Of a stretch of DNA of 43,755 nucleotides, positions 8,922-18,640 are shown piece after piece. Source of the stretch: Balneolaceae bacterium (GTDB lineage Bacteria > Bacteroidota > Rhodothermia > Balneolales > Balneolaceae); contig REDS01000034.1 of NCBI GenBank assembly GCA_007693395.1, positions 1 through 43,755 on the forward strand. Reading direction: 5' to 3'. Under the pieces are notes generated by a model. The model was not told the DNA's origin. It saw only the letters and a program-made list of their open reading frames with translations, and ran no database searches. Made by a program: the position numbers and the translations under genes. Numbering within the stretch: position 1 is the stretch's first letter; each line of letters opens with the position of its first letter.

Positions 8922-8960
8922 GGGGAGTTGTGATGGATAATTGCAACTCCCCCTTTTTTT
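8922..8960 (+). terminator. Intrinsic terminator-like hairpin with T7 tail in leader of the giant gene
   Basis: A 9-bp stem (GGGGAGTTG at 8922-8930 with CAACTCCCC at 8944-8952) has a 13-nt loop and is followed by C and seven T (8954-8960). This is the layout of a plus-strand rho-independent terminator. The nearest upstream plus-strand gene (asd) ends about 600 bp earlier, so this site more likely ends a short untranslated transcript, or acts as an attenuator about 70 bp before the giant gene. Confidence 0.55.
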
Positions 8961-8974
8961 ATAGTAAAGATTCG

Positions 8975-9005
8975 TTGAGTCCTTTTTTCAATTGTAGTAT
9001 GTTTA
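8975..9005 (+). promoter_or_regulatory. Possible Bacteroidetes-type promoter of the giant gene
   Basis: TATGTTTA (8998-9005) is one base from the Bacteroidetes -7 consensus TAnnTTTG, and TTG at 8975-8977 lies 20 bp upstream, near the -33 position. It lies downstream of the T-tailed hairpin and 27 bp before the ATG. Short AT-rich motifs of this kind arise by chance, and this lineage may not use the Bacteroidetes consensus. Confidence 0.25.
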
Positions 9006-9031
9006 AACTCAATATCTATTAAGTAAGTTCT

Positions 9032-12000
9032 ATGACTCAACTGCTCCGATTTGTTCGAAACGCTATTCTATTTTCAGTAACCTTCTTTCTGTTAGGCCCC
9101 TCTCTGTTTGCCCAGCAAATTGTATTCCAGGAAGATTTCGAAAATTATTCAGATGATGACGATTTTATCGATAATTCTCCATGGTCAGGTGATTTGGAAG
9201 ATTTTACTCTGGTTACGGAAAATGGGAACCAGTTGTTAAGGCTGAATGCAGATGAAGCAGGCCTTTCTCAAATAAGCACGGTTTCCAATACTGCCTATGG
9301 TTCCTGGGAATTTTATTACAGGCCAGAAGTTGGCCCAAGTAATAACAATAGGACTCATTTTTTTCTGATTTCATCTACTGATGATTTCAATATAATTGGT
9401 GGAGCTGCAACAAGTAGCACAAATGGTTATGTTTTGAGAGCAGGAGATAATACTGGCAACAGGGCATTTAAGCTTGGAAGGGTGGTAAATGGCAGTTTAG
9501 CTACAAGTGATATTTTTTTAGAAACTGATACTATTATAGAGGAGGGTGTTGGCTATTTTGTGCGGGTGGTAAGAACTCAGGAAGGTGACTGGCAGATTTT
9601 CTTAACCAATGATATAAATGATGATGAAGAGATAACAGCTGTAGCAAATGATAATAACTTTACAGAATCAGCATTTTCAGGTTTTGCTATAATATATAGT
9701 GGCAATAATACAGAAAACTTTTTTTATGATAACATCACCATCACCGAAGAAACTGACGATTTTGTTGCCGCAAGCATTGAACTTACCCGCGCCAATCAAC
9801 TCGATGTTACCTTCAATAATGATGTGGCTGTACCAACGGTACTTACATCCAATTTCAGCGTGGATCAGGGCGTGGGCAACCCATCATCAGCAGAGGTTTT
9901 GAATGGAGAAGAAAATGTGGTACGGCTAACATTCAGCGATCCATTCAGCGATGACGATTACACCCTCACCATCAACAACGTGCAGGATGAATTCGGGCAG
10001 GAAATTGAACCTAGTACAGAATTACCATTCTCAGTAACCAATCCGTTTGATGTGGTGAGCATCACTGCTGTTTCATCCACATCCATCGAAGTGCAGTTTA
10101 ACGAAGCACCGGATGCTTCAACCCTGCTTACAGGTAATTTTTCGCTTGAAGGGGATGGCATTACCGGAAGTGTTCAGCCAGTAAGTATAAATCATACAGA
10201 AGGTGAGGAGAGCATAACTCTAAATTTTGGCATTTCACTCTCTCTGGGAGATTATGAACTAAAGATTGAAGATGTTCTCAGCGAGTTCGGGTGGCCGCTG
10301 CGAGGTGATAATCAGTTTGATTTTGAGGTGATTAACCCGTTTCAACTATCAGATTTTGATGTTCTGAGCAGGAGTGAAGTTGAAATTACGTTCACCCAGG
10401 ATATAGCTACTGGTGGTGATGTTGTTTTAAACTATGTTCTGAATGGGTCCGTAAATCCAGAATTGGCTACACCAACTTCGGCTAATGTGGTGCTGCTTCA
10501 GTTTGCCGATCCAATGAGTGAGGCAAGCCAGATTATTGAAATCAGCAGCCTCCAGAGTGTGGATGACTGGCAAATTGATGCGGGCACACAAATTGAATTT
10601 ACATTAACCAACAACTTTGATCTCTCATCGCTTGATCTCTTTCGTGGTGATGAAATAACACTTGAATTTACAGATGTACCAGATGAAGCAACTCTTGTGC
10701 CATCCAACTTTGAGATCAGTGGAATTGGAAATCCGTCAGCAGTAGTATATGACTCAACTACCGACCCGAACAGTGTAACTCTTGTATTAAGCAGCCCACT
10801 TTTTTCGGATGATTATACACTGACAACAACCAATCTGCTTAGCGATTTTGGCTGGCCGCTGTCTGATGAAACCGATTTTGATTTCACCGCCGAGAACCCA
10901 TTCGATGTAACCGCTCTGGATATTGAAAGCACAACAGAATTTGTTATTTCATTTTCACAGGATGTTTTTGGCGGATCAGTAAACCCGTCAGCTTTTGTAA
11001 TTGAAGGCGGCAGCTCACCGGAAACTGCTGAGGTTGAAAATGGGAATCAGGTTCGGATTACCTTTAGCCAATCGGTGGAGGAAGGAGATCAAACCCTTAT
11101 AATCAATAACATTCAAAGTGTTGATGGCTGGCAAATTGAACCGGATACATCAATTCCATTTGCACTTTTTGGTGATTATGAGCCGGGTGACCTGGTTATC
11201 AGCGAGTTTTATTACAGAGTGCCAATTTCATGGCGCACCCCCGAGTTTGATCGTCCGCGCTATGTTGAGATTTTTAACCGATCGGACAAAACACTTAACC
11301 TCAGAAACTTCACACTAACCGGCCAAAATATTAGCGTGGATCGTGACCTGCCTATATCTCCGGGCGAATATCTTGTACTAACACGTGGAGTACCGGTTTT
11401 TGAAGAACGTTTCGGTGAACGCACATTCGTGGAAGCAGATAACTTCCCAACACTTAACCTTACCACATCAAGCAGTATTGTTTTTGAAACGGATGAGGGT
11501 GACCTGATTGAACAGCTAACCTATTTTGCGAGCAGCTGGGGAGGAAATGAAGTATCCCTTGAACGCATCTCTTTTGATGTATCCTCCGAATTTCGGGACA
11601 ACTGGGCAGAATCTGAAGATGTGCTCACAGGTTCTCCGGGGCTGCCAAATACGGTATCACCTCCAACCAATCCCCCGGCGGCTGTTTCTGCTGCATTCCC
11701 GCGTCCCCAAAGCCTGCGTATCACGTTTTCCAGAACTCTGTCTGAAGAATCGCTCCAGTCACTCTCCAACTTCAGTCTCAACAACAATGCTCTATTTACC
11801 TCGGTTAACATAACCTCAGACGAGCGCACCATAGAGTTTGAAACAGAAGAAAAACTTGAAGATCAGTTTGAGTATACATTCTCTTACCAAAATATCGACG
11901 ATATTTTTGGAAATGCGATTTCCGGCACACAGCAGTTTAATTTCACATTCACCAATCCTTTCAGAATCCTTTCGGCAGAGCTTGAAAGTGACACTCAGCT

Positions 12001-15000
12001 CGATGTACAGTTTACACTTCCATTAGATCAGCCATCCTCTTACGGTATATCCAACTTTCAACTATCTGACGGCACCGCCCCATCATCCGTTACTGTGCTA
12101 AACTCAGAAACTCTCCGCCTTACATTTTCAGATGCGTTTGCTGTAGGTAGTTATACCATCATTGCCAACGGCATAACGAGTATTACATATGGCTGGGAGC
12201 TTGAAGATGATTCCGAATTCCGGTTTTTCCGGTTTGATGAATATCAGTCAGGAGATATTGTAATCAATGAATTTATGTATCGGCCACCTGAAGGGTACCC
12301 TCGATATGTGGAAATCCATAACCGGTCAGGCCGCTTTTTAAACCTCAGAGACTGGGAGCTGAGAAGGGCTGAAGGTGCAACATCAAATGGTGGTTCATTC
12401 AGCTCGTTCGACCTTCCGATTGCGCCGGGGGGCTTTGTGGTAATTACACCGAATGCAGCACAGTTTGAAGACGTTTTTGGTGCTGGCCCCTGGATTCAGA
12501 TGAATAATTATCCCGGCCTTACCCAAACCACCCCGGACCGAATTCGCCTGATTGACAGTGAAGGCAATCTCGCCGAATTTGTGGATTATAACCCATCAAC
12601 GTGGGGAGGCAACGGTGTAGCACTTGAAAGAAGAAGAGCAGATTTAACTCCTGAATTTGTAGAAAACTGGGCAGAATCGCCCAATGAACTTCTTGGTACA
12701 CCGGGTGCGCCAAATGAGGTAAATCCAAATTTTGATCTTATTGCAGAAATTGTTGAAGCACTGAACAGGCAGCAGGTAAGAGTTGTGTTCAATGCAGAAA
12801 TACGCGAAGTTGATGCCGTTCCTGGCAACTTTTCAGTTGGAAATACCAATCCCCAAACGGTTTCAATTGATAATGGTAATGAGCTGCTGCTCGAGTTCAG
12901 TTCAAATTTACCCAGAGGCCAACGCTCTCTAAGAATTAATAATGTAAGAACTCTGGCCGGTTTCCAGATTGCAGCAAACTCGCAATACCCATTTATGGTT
13001 TTCGATCAGTTTCAGAGTGGAGACATTGTAGTGAATGAATTCATGTATCGGCCGGCAACGGGGTTTGTGCGTTACGTTGAACTTTTTAATCGCTCCACCA
13101 GGCTGATTAACCTTCGGAATTGGGAGTTGCGCCGTGCAGAGGGAGCACCGAGTAATGGCGGTATTTTTAGCAATGATGATCTGGCAATTCAACCAGGAGA
13201 ATACATCGTACTCACACCAAATGCTGAGCTGCTTGAAGAAATTTATGGAGCCGGACCCTGGGTACAGATGAATAATTATCCGGGTTTTACACAAACCGTA
13301 GCCGACCAGATTAGGCTGATTAATCCCGATGGAAATGTGGACCAGTTTATTGAGTATGAGCCGTCACTTTGGGGCGGTAATGGAGTAGCACTTGAAAGAA
13401 GAAGTGTAAGCTCGCCCGAAAATAATCCCAATAACTGGGGTGAGTCTCTTGCCGAACTGCTTGGTACACCGGGTGAGGAGAATACCGTAGAACCAGATGA
13501 TGAAACACCACAGCTGGTTCGTGCCGATTTTGTAAGTGCAGACACAGTTGCGGTTCAATTTACCGGTTCTTTGGATCTGGAGCAGGTTACTGCCGGAAAT
13601 TTCAGTATCAGCAGCAGCTTAAATGTTACCGGAGTGGAGTTTACAGACCCTTTCAACGCACTTCTTACCTTAAGCGGCCAGATGAATTCGGGAACTGCCT
13701 ATACCATTACTGCCACGAACATTCCTGATATTTTTGGAAATACCCTCAGCAGTGCCCAGGCACAGTTTACCTACTATCTCATTGAACAGGCAGTGCATGG
13801 CGATGTGGTGATCAATGAATTTATGTATAATGAGCCGGACGATTACACGCGCTACATTGAACTCTTCAACAGAAGTAATAAAGCGATTGATTTGGCAGGA
13901 TGGCGTCAGGCAAACGATACCGGTACACGCCGTACCATCACCAGTCAGCAAACTATCTTACCACCCAATTCCTACATCGTCGTTATTCCGAATGAGAATC
14001 TGCTTTCCATATTTCCTGATATCCGTTTTGTAAATGCTGGAGGTAATTTATCAGCGCTGAAAAATGGAGGTGATGAAATTGTGATTGTGAACAATTTAGG
14101 TGAAGTGATGGATTCCCTCAGATACAGTCCAAGCTGGGGCGGCAATGGCGTAGCCCTGGAACGCCGCCGGACTGACCGCTCACCACTGTTCCGCGAAAAC
14201 TGGGCTGAATCACCCAATGAACTTCTGGGTACACCCGGCGCGCAAAATGAAGTGGATAGAGATTTCAATCTCACGGCTACAACAGTGCGTACTGTTACCC
14301 GCAGATCAATTGAGGTTGTATTTAATGCCAATGTTAGAGAGGGCGATCTTGTGCTGGCTAACTTCTCGGTGAATGGAGCAAACCCCACTGCCATTGATTT
14401 TGATGAGACTGACAGGATTACCCTTGAGTTTGAAAATGCGTTTGCAATTGGCAGCCGTACCCTAACTATTTCTAACATTCGAACATTGGGAGGTTTTCAG
14501 ATAGAGCAGAATTCGCAATTTGAATTCACAGTTTTTGATGAATTTGAAGAGGGTGATATTGTAATCAATGAGTTCATGTATCGCCCGCCAACCGGGTATG
14601 TTCGCTATGTTGAGCTGTTTAATAATTCAGACAAACTGCTGAACTTACGGAACTGGAGGCTTCAGAGGCGGCAGATTTCATCAGAGCCGCGAAGAGTAAT
14701 TTCAGGTGAGGATCTCTTACTCGAACCGGGAGATTTTATTGTAATTACCGAAGATACAGAACGGATGGTTGAGATTTTCGGAGAACGGAATTACCACCAG
14801 ATAGCCAACTTTCCCAATTTTACGCTCACAGTAGCTGATCAGATCCGGCTGTTTACAGACAGTGATGTTCTTGCAGATTCATTAGAATATACACCCTCAT
14901 CGTGGGGTGGAAACGGCGTGGCACTCGAAAGAAAAAGCGCGGAAGCTCCCGCCACGCTGCGTCAGAACTGGGCTGAATCACCCAATGAGCTTCTGGGTAC

Positions 15001-17047
15001 TCCGGGCCTCCCGAATGAAGTAACACCTGATACTCAGCCACCGGTACTTCTGGGTGCAGTGCAGTTTGAAGATCAGGGATTCAGGCTGAGGTTCGATAAA
15101 GAGCTCGATCCTGAAACAGCGCTGACGGTAACCAACTATTCCATTTCACCCTCAACACCTGTTTCGATGGTGGGGCTTGATGGTGCCGATGTAATTCTGT
15201 TTACAGGCTCTGAGCTTATTAACGATCAAGTTTATGAAATAACTGCGCAGAATGTGGCCGATCTCTTCGGTAATGTGATGCAGGCCACAACCGTTTCAGT
15301 TCGTTATCTCGATTTTGCGGATGCACAGCCACAGCAAATTGTAATTAATGAAATTTTATACAGGCGTTTGCAGGCCGGAAGCCCTGAATTTGTTGAAATC
15401 TATAACCGCACAAATAATAACTTTGATCTAACCGGTTGGAGATTGCATGATGCCACAGGCAGCGCTCCTTTACCGGCAGGCACCGCAATCAGAGAAAACG
15501 ATTATCTGGTTTTCACAGATACCGAATCATTTGCAGCCCAGTCAGATAGAATTATCTATCTGCCCGGATTCAGATCGCTCAATAATACCAGCGATGCTGT
15601 TGTAATTCGAAATGCTACAGGTGTTGCTATCGATAGCCTCACTTATCAGGCCTCTTGGTACAACAACCCAGCAGGTGTTTCTCTTGAAAGGAGAGATCCC
15701 GATGCACTATCTATCGATCCCGCAAACTGGGCTCCAAGCAGCGATGATCGCGGCTCTACACCGGCAGAGGAGAACAGCCGATTTCAACCGGATGAAACAC
15801 CCCCGGATGTGATTTTCGCAAACATTTTTCACCCTGATTCATTGGAAGTTGTATTCAGCGAGTTTGTTGAGCTGAGTAGCGGTGAATCATCCCCGGGGGA
15901 GACGGATGGAATGGTAGCAAACCAGATTAATCGCAAAAACCAACAACTGGGTGATACACGGTTTCTAATAAACGGCTCCCCGGCAGATCTTTTGAAATAT
16001 GATCCTGGAAGTGCAAACAGAGTTGTGCTGAGCGCAACCGGTATCTCACTTGGTGAATCGATTACACTGACAATTGAAAATCTCGGAGATTTTCAGGGCA
16101 ATGTTACATCAGAAATTGAACAATCCGTTGCACAACCGCTTCAGCCAGGTGACCTTGTGTTTAATGAGATTATGTATCAGCCATTGGCAGATGACCGTGA
16201 TGGCATTCCGGATCAATCCGAATATATTGAGATTTATAATCGCCGGCCGTATGCAGTATCGCTCGAAGGAATTTTTCTGCACGATGAACCTAACGAAAAC
16301 GGGGAGATTGTTCGAATTAATTTTGCTTCAACGTCACAGCGCTGGCTGCCGGCAAACGGGTACGCTCTGTTTTATCCTGAGCCTACTGTAAGGCCATTTA
16401 CTGAGAGCCGCACAGCTCGATTCTTTGAGTTGAGCGAAGATTTTGAGCCGTTTGCTTTCCAGGCAGTTCGTACCACATTAAGCTTACCGAATGCAGGCAG
16501 ACAGGTTTACCTGTCAGACAGTACCCGCACCGTAATAGATATGATTGATTATAGCCCCGACTGGCATAATCCAAATCTGATCGATACTCGGGGAATAGCT
16601 CTTGAACGTGTAAATCCCAATTTCGAAACAAATGATCCATCCAATTGGAGTTCAAATACCACACTGCAAGGGGGTAGCCCCGGTGCACAGAACTCTATAT
16701 TCCAGGAGTCTGTGGTTTCAACTACTGATTCAGGTGTATTTCTTGATCCCAACCCATTCTCTCCCGATGGTGATGGTTTTGAAGACAACCTGTTCATAAA
16801 CTACAGGTTCGACGAACCGGATTATTTGCTGAGGGTTAGAATTTACGATCGTTACGGGCGTCTTGTTCGTACACTCGCAGAAGGCACTGCTGCCGGTTTT
16901 GAAGGAAGTTTAATTTGGGATGGGCTTACTGATGATGGCCAGAGAAATCGAATTGGAATCTACATTATTTTTGTGGAAGCATATAACAGCAGTAATGGCA
17001 GTAATAGGGCTTTCCGTGAAACCGCTGTGCTTGCCCGGCAGTTTTAG
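9032..17047 (+). CDS. Giant secreted multidomain protein: Ig/SwmB-like repeats, seven lamin-tail domains, C-terminal sorting-like domain
   Basis: This 2671-residue protein is very likely exported to the cell surface or medium. In order: a signal peptide (ending near SLFAQQ, residue 29); a jelly-roll-like domain (about 30-215, FQEDFENYSDDD at its start); five tandem Ig/SwmB-like units of about 95 residues (from about 243, 337, 434, 527 and 622). Then come seven lamin-tail domains (LTD) beginning near residues 719, 1073, 1329, 1589, 1840, 2101 and 2373. Each starts with a GDxVxNEFMYR-type strand followed by YVELFNRS and ends with SWGGNGVALERR. Between LTDs lie one or two more Ig-like units. The C-terminus (about 2569-2671, NPFSPDGDGFEDN and VRIYDRYGRLVRTL) is FlgD-Ig/T9SS-sorting-like. 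LTDs bind ligands or nucleic acid, or act as adhesins, in various proteins; the role here is unknown. Confidence 0.9.
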   Translation: MTQLLRFVRNAILFSVTFFLLGPSLFAQQIVFQEDFENYSDDDDFIDNSPWSGDLEDFTLVTENGNQLLRLNADEAGLSQISTVSNTAYGSWEFYYRPEVGPSNNNRTHFFLISSTDDFNIIGGAATSSTNGYVLRAGDNTGNRAFKLGRVVNGSLATSDIFLETDTIIEEGVGYFVRVVRTQEGDWQIFLTNDINDDEEITAVANDNNFTESAFSGFAIIYSGNNTENFFYDNITITEETDDFVAASIELTRANQLDVTFNNDVAVPTVLTSNFSVDQGVGNPSSAEVLNGEENVVRLTFSDPFSDDDYTLTINNVQDEFGQEIEPSTELPFSVTNPFDVVSITAVSSTSIEVQFNEAPDASTLLTGNFSLEGDGITGSVQPVSINHTEGEESITLNFGISLSLGDYELKIEDVLSEFGWPLRGDNQFDFEVINPFQLSDFDVLSRSEVEITFTQDIATGGDVVLNYVLNGSVNPELATPTSANVVLLQFADPMSEASQIIEISSLQSVDDWQIDAGTQIEFTLTNNFDLSSLDLFRGDEITLEFTDVPDEATLVPSNFEISGIGNPSAVVYDSTTDPNSVTLVLSSPLFSDDYTLTTTNLLSDFGWPLSDETDFDFTAENPFDVTALDIESTTEFVISFSQDVFGGSVNPSAFVIEGGSSPETAEVENGNQVRITFSQSVEEGDQTLIINNIQSVDGWQIEPDTSIPFALFGDYEPGDLVISEFYYRVPISWRTPEFDRPRYVEIFNRSDKTLNLRNFTLTGQNISVDRDLPISPGEYLVLTRGVPVFEERFGERTFVEADNFPTLNLTTSSSIVFETDEGDLIEQLTYFASSWGGNEVSLERISFDVSSEFRDNWAESEDVLTGSPGLPNTVSPPTNPPAAVSAAFPRPQSLRITFSRTLSEESLQSLSNFSLNNNALFTSVNITSDERTIEFETEEKLEDQFEYTFSYQNIDDIFGNAISGTQQFNFTFTNPFRILSAELESDTQLDVQFTLPLDQPSSYGISNFQLSDGTAPSSVTVLNSETLRLTFSDAFAVGSYTIIANGITSITYGWELEDDSEFRFFRFDEYQSGDIVINEFMYRPPEGYPRYVEIHNRSGRFLNLRDWELRRAEGATSNGGSFSSFDLPIAPGGFVVITPNAAQFEDVFGAGPWIQMNNYPGLTQTTPDRIRLIDSEGNLAEFVDYNPSTWGGNGVALERRRADLTPEFVENWAESPNELLGTPGAPNEVNPNFDLIAEIVEALNRQQVRVVFNAEIREVDAVPGNFSVGNTNPQTVSIDNGNELLLEFSSNLPRGQRSLRINNVRTLAGFQIAANSQYPFMVFDQFQSGDIVVNEFMYRPATGFVRYVELFNRSTRLINLRNWELRRAEGAPSNGGIFSNDDLAIQPGEYIVLTPNAELLEEIYGAGPWVQMNNYPGFTQTVADQIRLINPDGNVDQFIEYEPSLWGGNGVALERRSVSSPENNPNNWGESLAELLGTPGEENTVEPDDETPQLVRADFVSADTVAVQFTGSLDLEQVTAGNFSISSSLNVTGVEFTDPFNALLTLSGQMNSGTAYTITATNIPDIFGNTLSSAQAQFTYYLIEQAVHGDVVINEFMYNEPDDYTRYIELFNRSNKAIDLAGWRQANDTGTRRTITSQQTILPPNSYIVVIPNENLLSIFPDIRFVNAGGNLSALKNGGDEIVIVNNLGEVMDSLRYSPSWGGNGVALERRRTDRSPLFRENWAESPNELLGTPGAQNEVDRDFNLTATTVRTVTRRSIEVVFNANVREGDLVLANFSVNGANPTAIDFDETDRITLEFENAFAIGSRTLTISNIRTLGGFQIEQNSQFEFTVFDEFEEGDIVINEFMYRPPTGYVRYVELFNNSDKLLNLRNWRLQRRQISSEPRRVISGEDLLLEPGDFIVITEDTERMVEIFGERNYHQIANFPNFTLTVADQIRLFTDSDVLADSLEYTPSSWGGNGVALERKSAEAPATLRQNWAESPNELLGTPGLPNEVTPDTQPPVLLGAVQFEDQGFRLRFDKELDPETALTVTNYSISPSTPVSMVGLDGADVILFTGSELINDQVYEITAQNVADLFGNVMQATTVSVRYLDFADAQPQQIVINEILYRRLQAGSPEFVEIYNRTNNNFDLTGWRLHDATGSAPLPAGTAIRENDYLVFTDTESFAAQSDRIIYLPGFRSLNNTSDAVVIRNATGVAIDSLTYQASWYNNPAGVSLERRDPDALSIDPANWAPSSDDRGSTPAEENSRFQPDETPPDVIFANIFHPDSLEVVFSEFVELSSGESSPGETDGMVANQINRKNQQLGDTRFLINGSPADLLKYDPGSANRVVLSATGISLGESITLTIENLGDFQGNVTSEIEQSVAQPLQPGDLVFNEIMYQPLADDRDGIPDQSEYIEIYNRRPYAVSLEGIFLHDEPNENGEIVRINFASTSQRWLPANGYALFYPEPTVRPFTESRTARFFELSEDFEPFAFQAVRTTLSLPNAGRQVYLSDSTRTVIDMIDYSPDWHNPNLIDTRGIALERVNPNFETNDPSNWSSNTTLQGGSPGAQNSIFQESVVSTTDSGVFLDPNPFSPDGDGFEDNLFINYRFDEPDYLLRVRIYDRYGRLVRTLAEGTAAGFEGSLIWDGLTDDGQRNRIGIYIIFVEAYNSSNGSNRAFRETAVLARQF
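9759..11170 (+). repeat. Five tandem Ig/SwmB-like coding repeats
   Basis: Five units of roughly 285 bp (about 95 residues) start near 9759, 10042, 10334, 10612 and 10897. Each opens with a pattern like NPFDV-x-x-(I/L)-x3-(S/T)-x3-(I/V)-x-(I/V)-x-F. It continues through (S/T)-x-NF-x-(I/V/L) and ends with a -DYxLxIxNxxxxxGWxIxxxxxxxF- strand set. They are homologous at protein level but clearly diverged at DNA level, so they look old rather than freshly amplified. Confidence 0.75.
11186..16710 (+). repeat. Seven lamin-tail-domain coding repeats with Ig-like spacers
   Basis: LTD units start near 11186, 12249, 13018, 13797, 14550, 15336 and 16149. From the second unit on they recur about every 770-810 bp (about 255-270 residues), one LTD plus one Ig-like spacer per period. 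The ends are nearly identical at protein level in several copies: NWAESPNELLGTPG followed by a short linker. The first and last units are the most divergent; the last has an insertion (ADDRDGIPDQSE). Confidence 0.8.
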
Positions 17048-17080
17048 TATAAAATTTAATCTTAACCCTATGGCTGTTAT

Positions 17081-18628
17081 ATGAAAGGTGCAGTAGCGGC
17101 TGGTCATTTAGATACTGCGAAGAGCGCCGCAGAAGTTTTGCAAAATGGAGGCAATGCATTCGATGCTGTAATTGCTGCACATTTAACCGCTTGTGTGGCT
17201 GAGCCAGTGCTTTCGTCGATTGGAGGAGGAGGTTTTTTACTTGCTAAACCCGCTGATGGGAAACCCGTTGTTTACGATTTCTTCACCCATACCCCATTAA
17301 AAAAAAGCAGAGAGACAGCGAACTCTTTTTATAAGATCTCAGCTGACTTTGGAACAGTTCTGCAGGATTTTCGAATAGGGCCGGGGTCTGCAGCAACTCC
17401 AGGCACACTTAAGGGCTTATTTGCCATTCATGATGATTTGAGTTCCATGCCATTTTCGGTGATTGCACAGCCCGCTGTAGATCTGGCCAGAACCGGAGTG
17501 CGAATGAATGAATTCCAGGCAGAAGTTTTAAACATTGTATCGCCAATTTATCAGGTTAATGAAGAGGTGAAAAAGCATTTTTCTTCCGCCGATACGGGAG
17601 AACTGCTCCGGGAAAGAGATCTGTTTAGAAAGCCTCATTTTGCTGATTTCATCGAGACAGCTGCACGGGAAGGAGACTCGCTTTTTTACGATGGTGAGGT
17701 TGCACAAACTATCGCAGAGGTGTGTGCCGACTCAGGCGGACACCTTACAGCTGAGGACTTACGGTTATACAGTGTTGTAAAACGCAAACCATTGCGTTGC
17801 AGCTTGTTTGGGAATAATTTTTTGATCAATCCCGCTCCGGCATCGGGAGGTATTTTGGTTTCATTTGCGGCAAAACTGAGCGAATCGGCAGAGCTGCTGA
17901 AGTTCACTCCAGCTTCAATTGAGTATCTGGAGAGGCTTGCTGAGATTCAGCACACGACAAATCGGGCAAGAATTGACCGGCTCTTAATGAATGAGCCAAA
18001 AAACAATTTGCAAGAACTGCTCGGGGGTGAGCTGCTTTTGCAATATCAACAGCACGTATATAAGAGATTTTCAGCAAGCAGGGGTACAACGCAAATCAGT
18101 GTGGCTGATAAATTTGGGAATGTTGCATCTCTCACAACCAGCAACGGTGAGGGAAGCGGCGTAATGGTTCCAGGCACATCAATTATGCTAAATAATATGC
18201 TTGGTGAGGAAGACCTGTTTCCGGGCTCGGTTGGAAATTGGAAACCGAACCAAAGAATTTCATCAATGATGGCACCGGGTGTACTTCAGTTAAAGAATGG
18301 TGATGAAATAGCATTCGGTTCAGGTGGCTCTAACCGTATTCGAACGGCAATTCTACAGGTATTGCTAAATATGGTTGCTTACGGTGGGGACGCAAGAAAA
18401 GCGGTGAATAGTCCCCGCATTCATCTTGAAGGAGAAGAGTTAAATATAGAGGCTGGTATTGAAAAATCTGTAACAGAAAGGCTCGAAGATCTCTATCCTG
18501 AAGCGAAAATTTGGGATAGAAAAAGCCTTTTTTTTGGTGGTGTTCATCTTGCAGGTAAAAAACAAAACGGCAATTTTTTTGGGTATGGTGATGAACGAAG
18601 GGGTGGTGTTTTTCTAACGGTTAGTTGA
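17081..18628 (+). CDS. ggt: Gamma-glutamyltransferase family protein (no signal peptide)
   Basis: A 515-residue N-terminal-nucleophile hydrolase that transfers or hydrolyses gamma-glutamyl groups, for example of glutathione and related peptides. Recognisable features are GGNAFDAVIAAHLTACVAEP (about 23-42) and GGGGFLL. The autoprocessing site is GTTQISVADKFGNVAS, with Thr336 as the expected new N-terminus and nucleophile. GSGGSNRI near the C-terminus corresponds to the conserved GSPGGSRI loop. Two oddities: there is no signal peptide, whereas characterised GGTs are usually exported, and the TTH common after the nucleophile is TTQ here. The start is ATG 17081; an ATG at 17070 is closed by a stop. 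It lies 33 bp after the giant gene, so read-through is possible. Confidence 0.9.
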   Translation: MKGAVAAGHLDTAKSAAEVLQNGGNAFDAVIAAHLTACVAEPVLSSIGGGGFLLAKPADGKPVVYDFFTHTPLKKSRETANSFYKISADFGTVLQDFRIGPGSAATPGTLKGLFAIHDDLSSMPFSVIAQPAVDLARTGVRMNEFQAEVLNIVSPIYQVNEEVKKHFSSADTGELLRERDLFRKPHFADFIETAAREGDSLFYDGEVAQTIAEVCADSGGHLTAEDLRLYSVVKRKPLRCSLFGNNFLINPAPASGGILVSFAAKLSESAELLKFTPASIEYLERLAEIQHTTNRARIDRLLMNEPKNNLQELLGGELLLQYQQHVYKRFSASRGTTQISVADKFGNVASLTTSNGEGSGVMVPGTSIMLNNMLGEEDLFPGSVGNWKPNQRISSMMAPGVLQLKNGDEIAFGSGGSNRIRTAILQVLLNMVAYGGDARKAVNSPRIHLEGEELNIEAGIEKSVTERLEDLYPEAKIWDRKSLFFGGVHLAGKKQNGNFFGYGDERRGGVFLTVS

Positions 18629-18640
18629 GATTAGTCATCG

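Noticed and set aside
8741-9040. Minus-strand frame of 99 codons across the leader of the giant gene
   Set aside because: It overlaps the hairpin pair and the start of the giant gene, and has no recognisable domain; the small gene ending at 8395 is in another frame.
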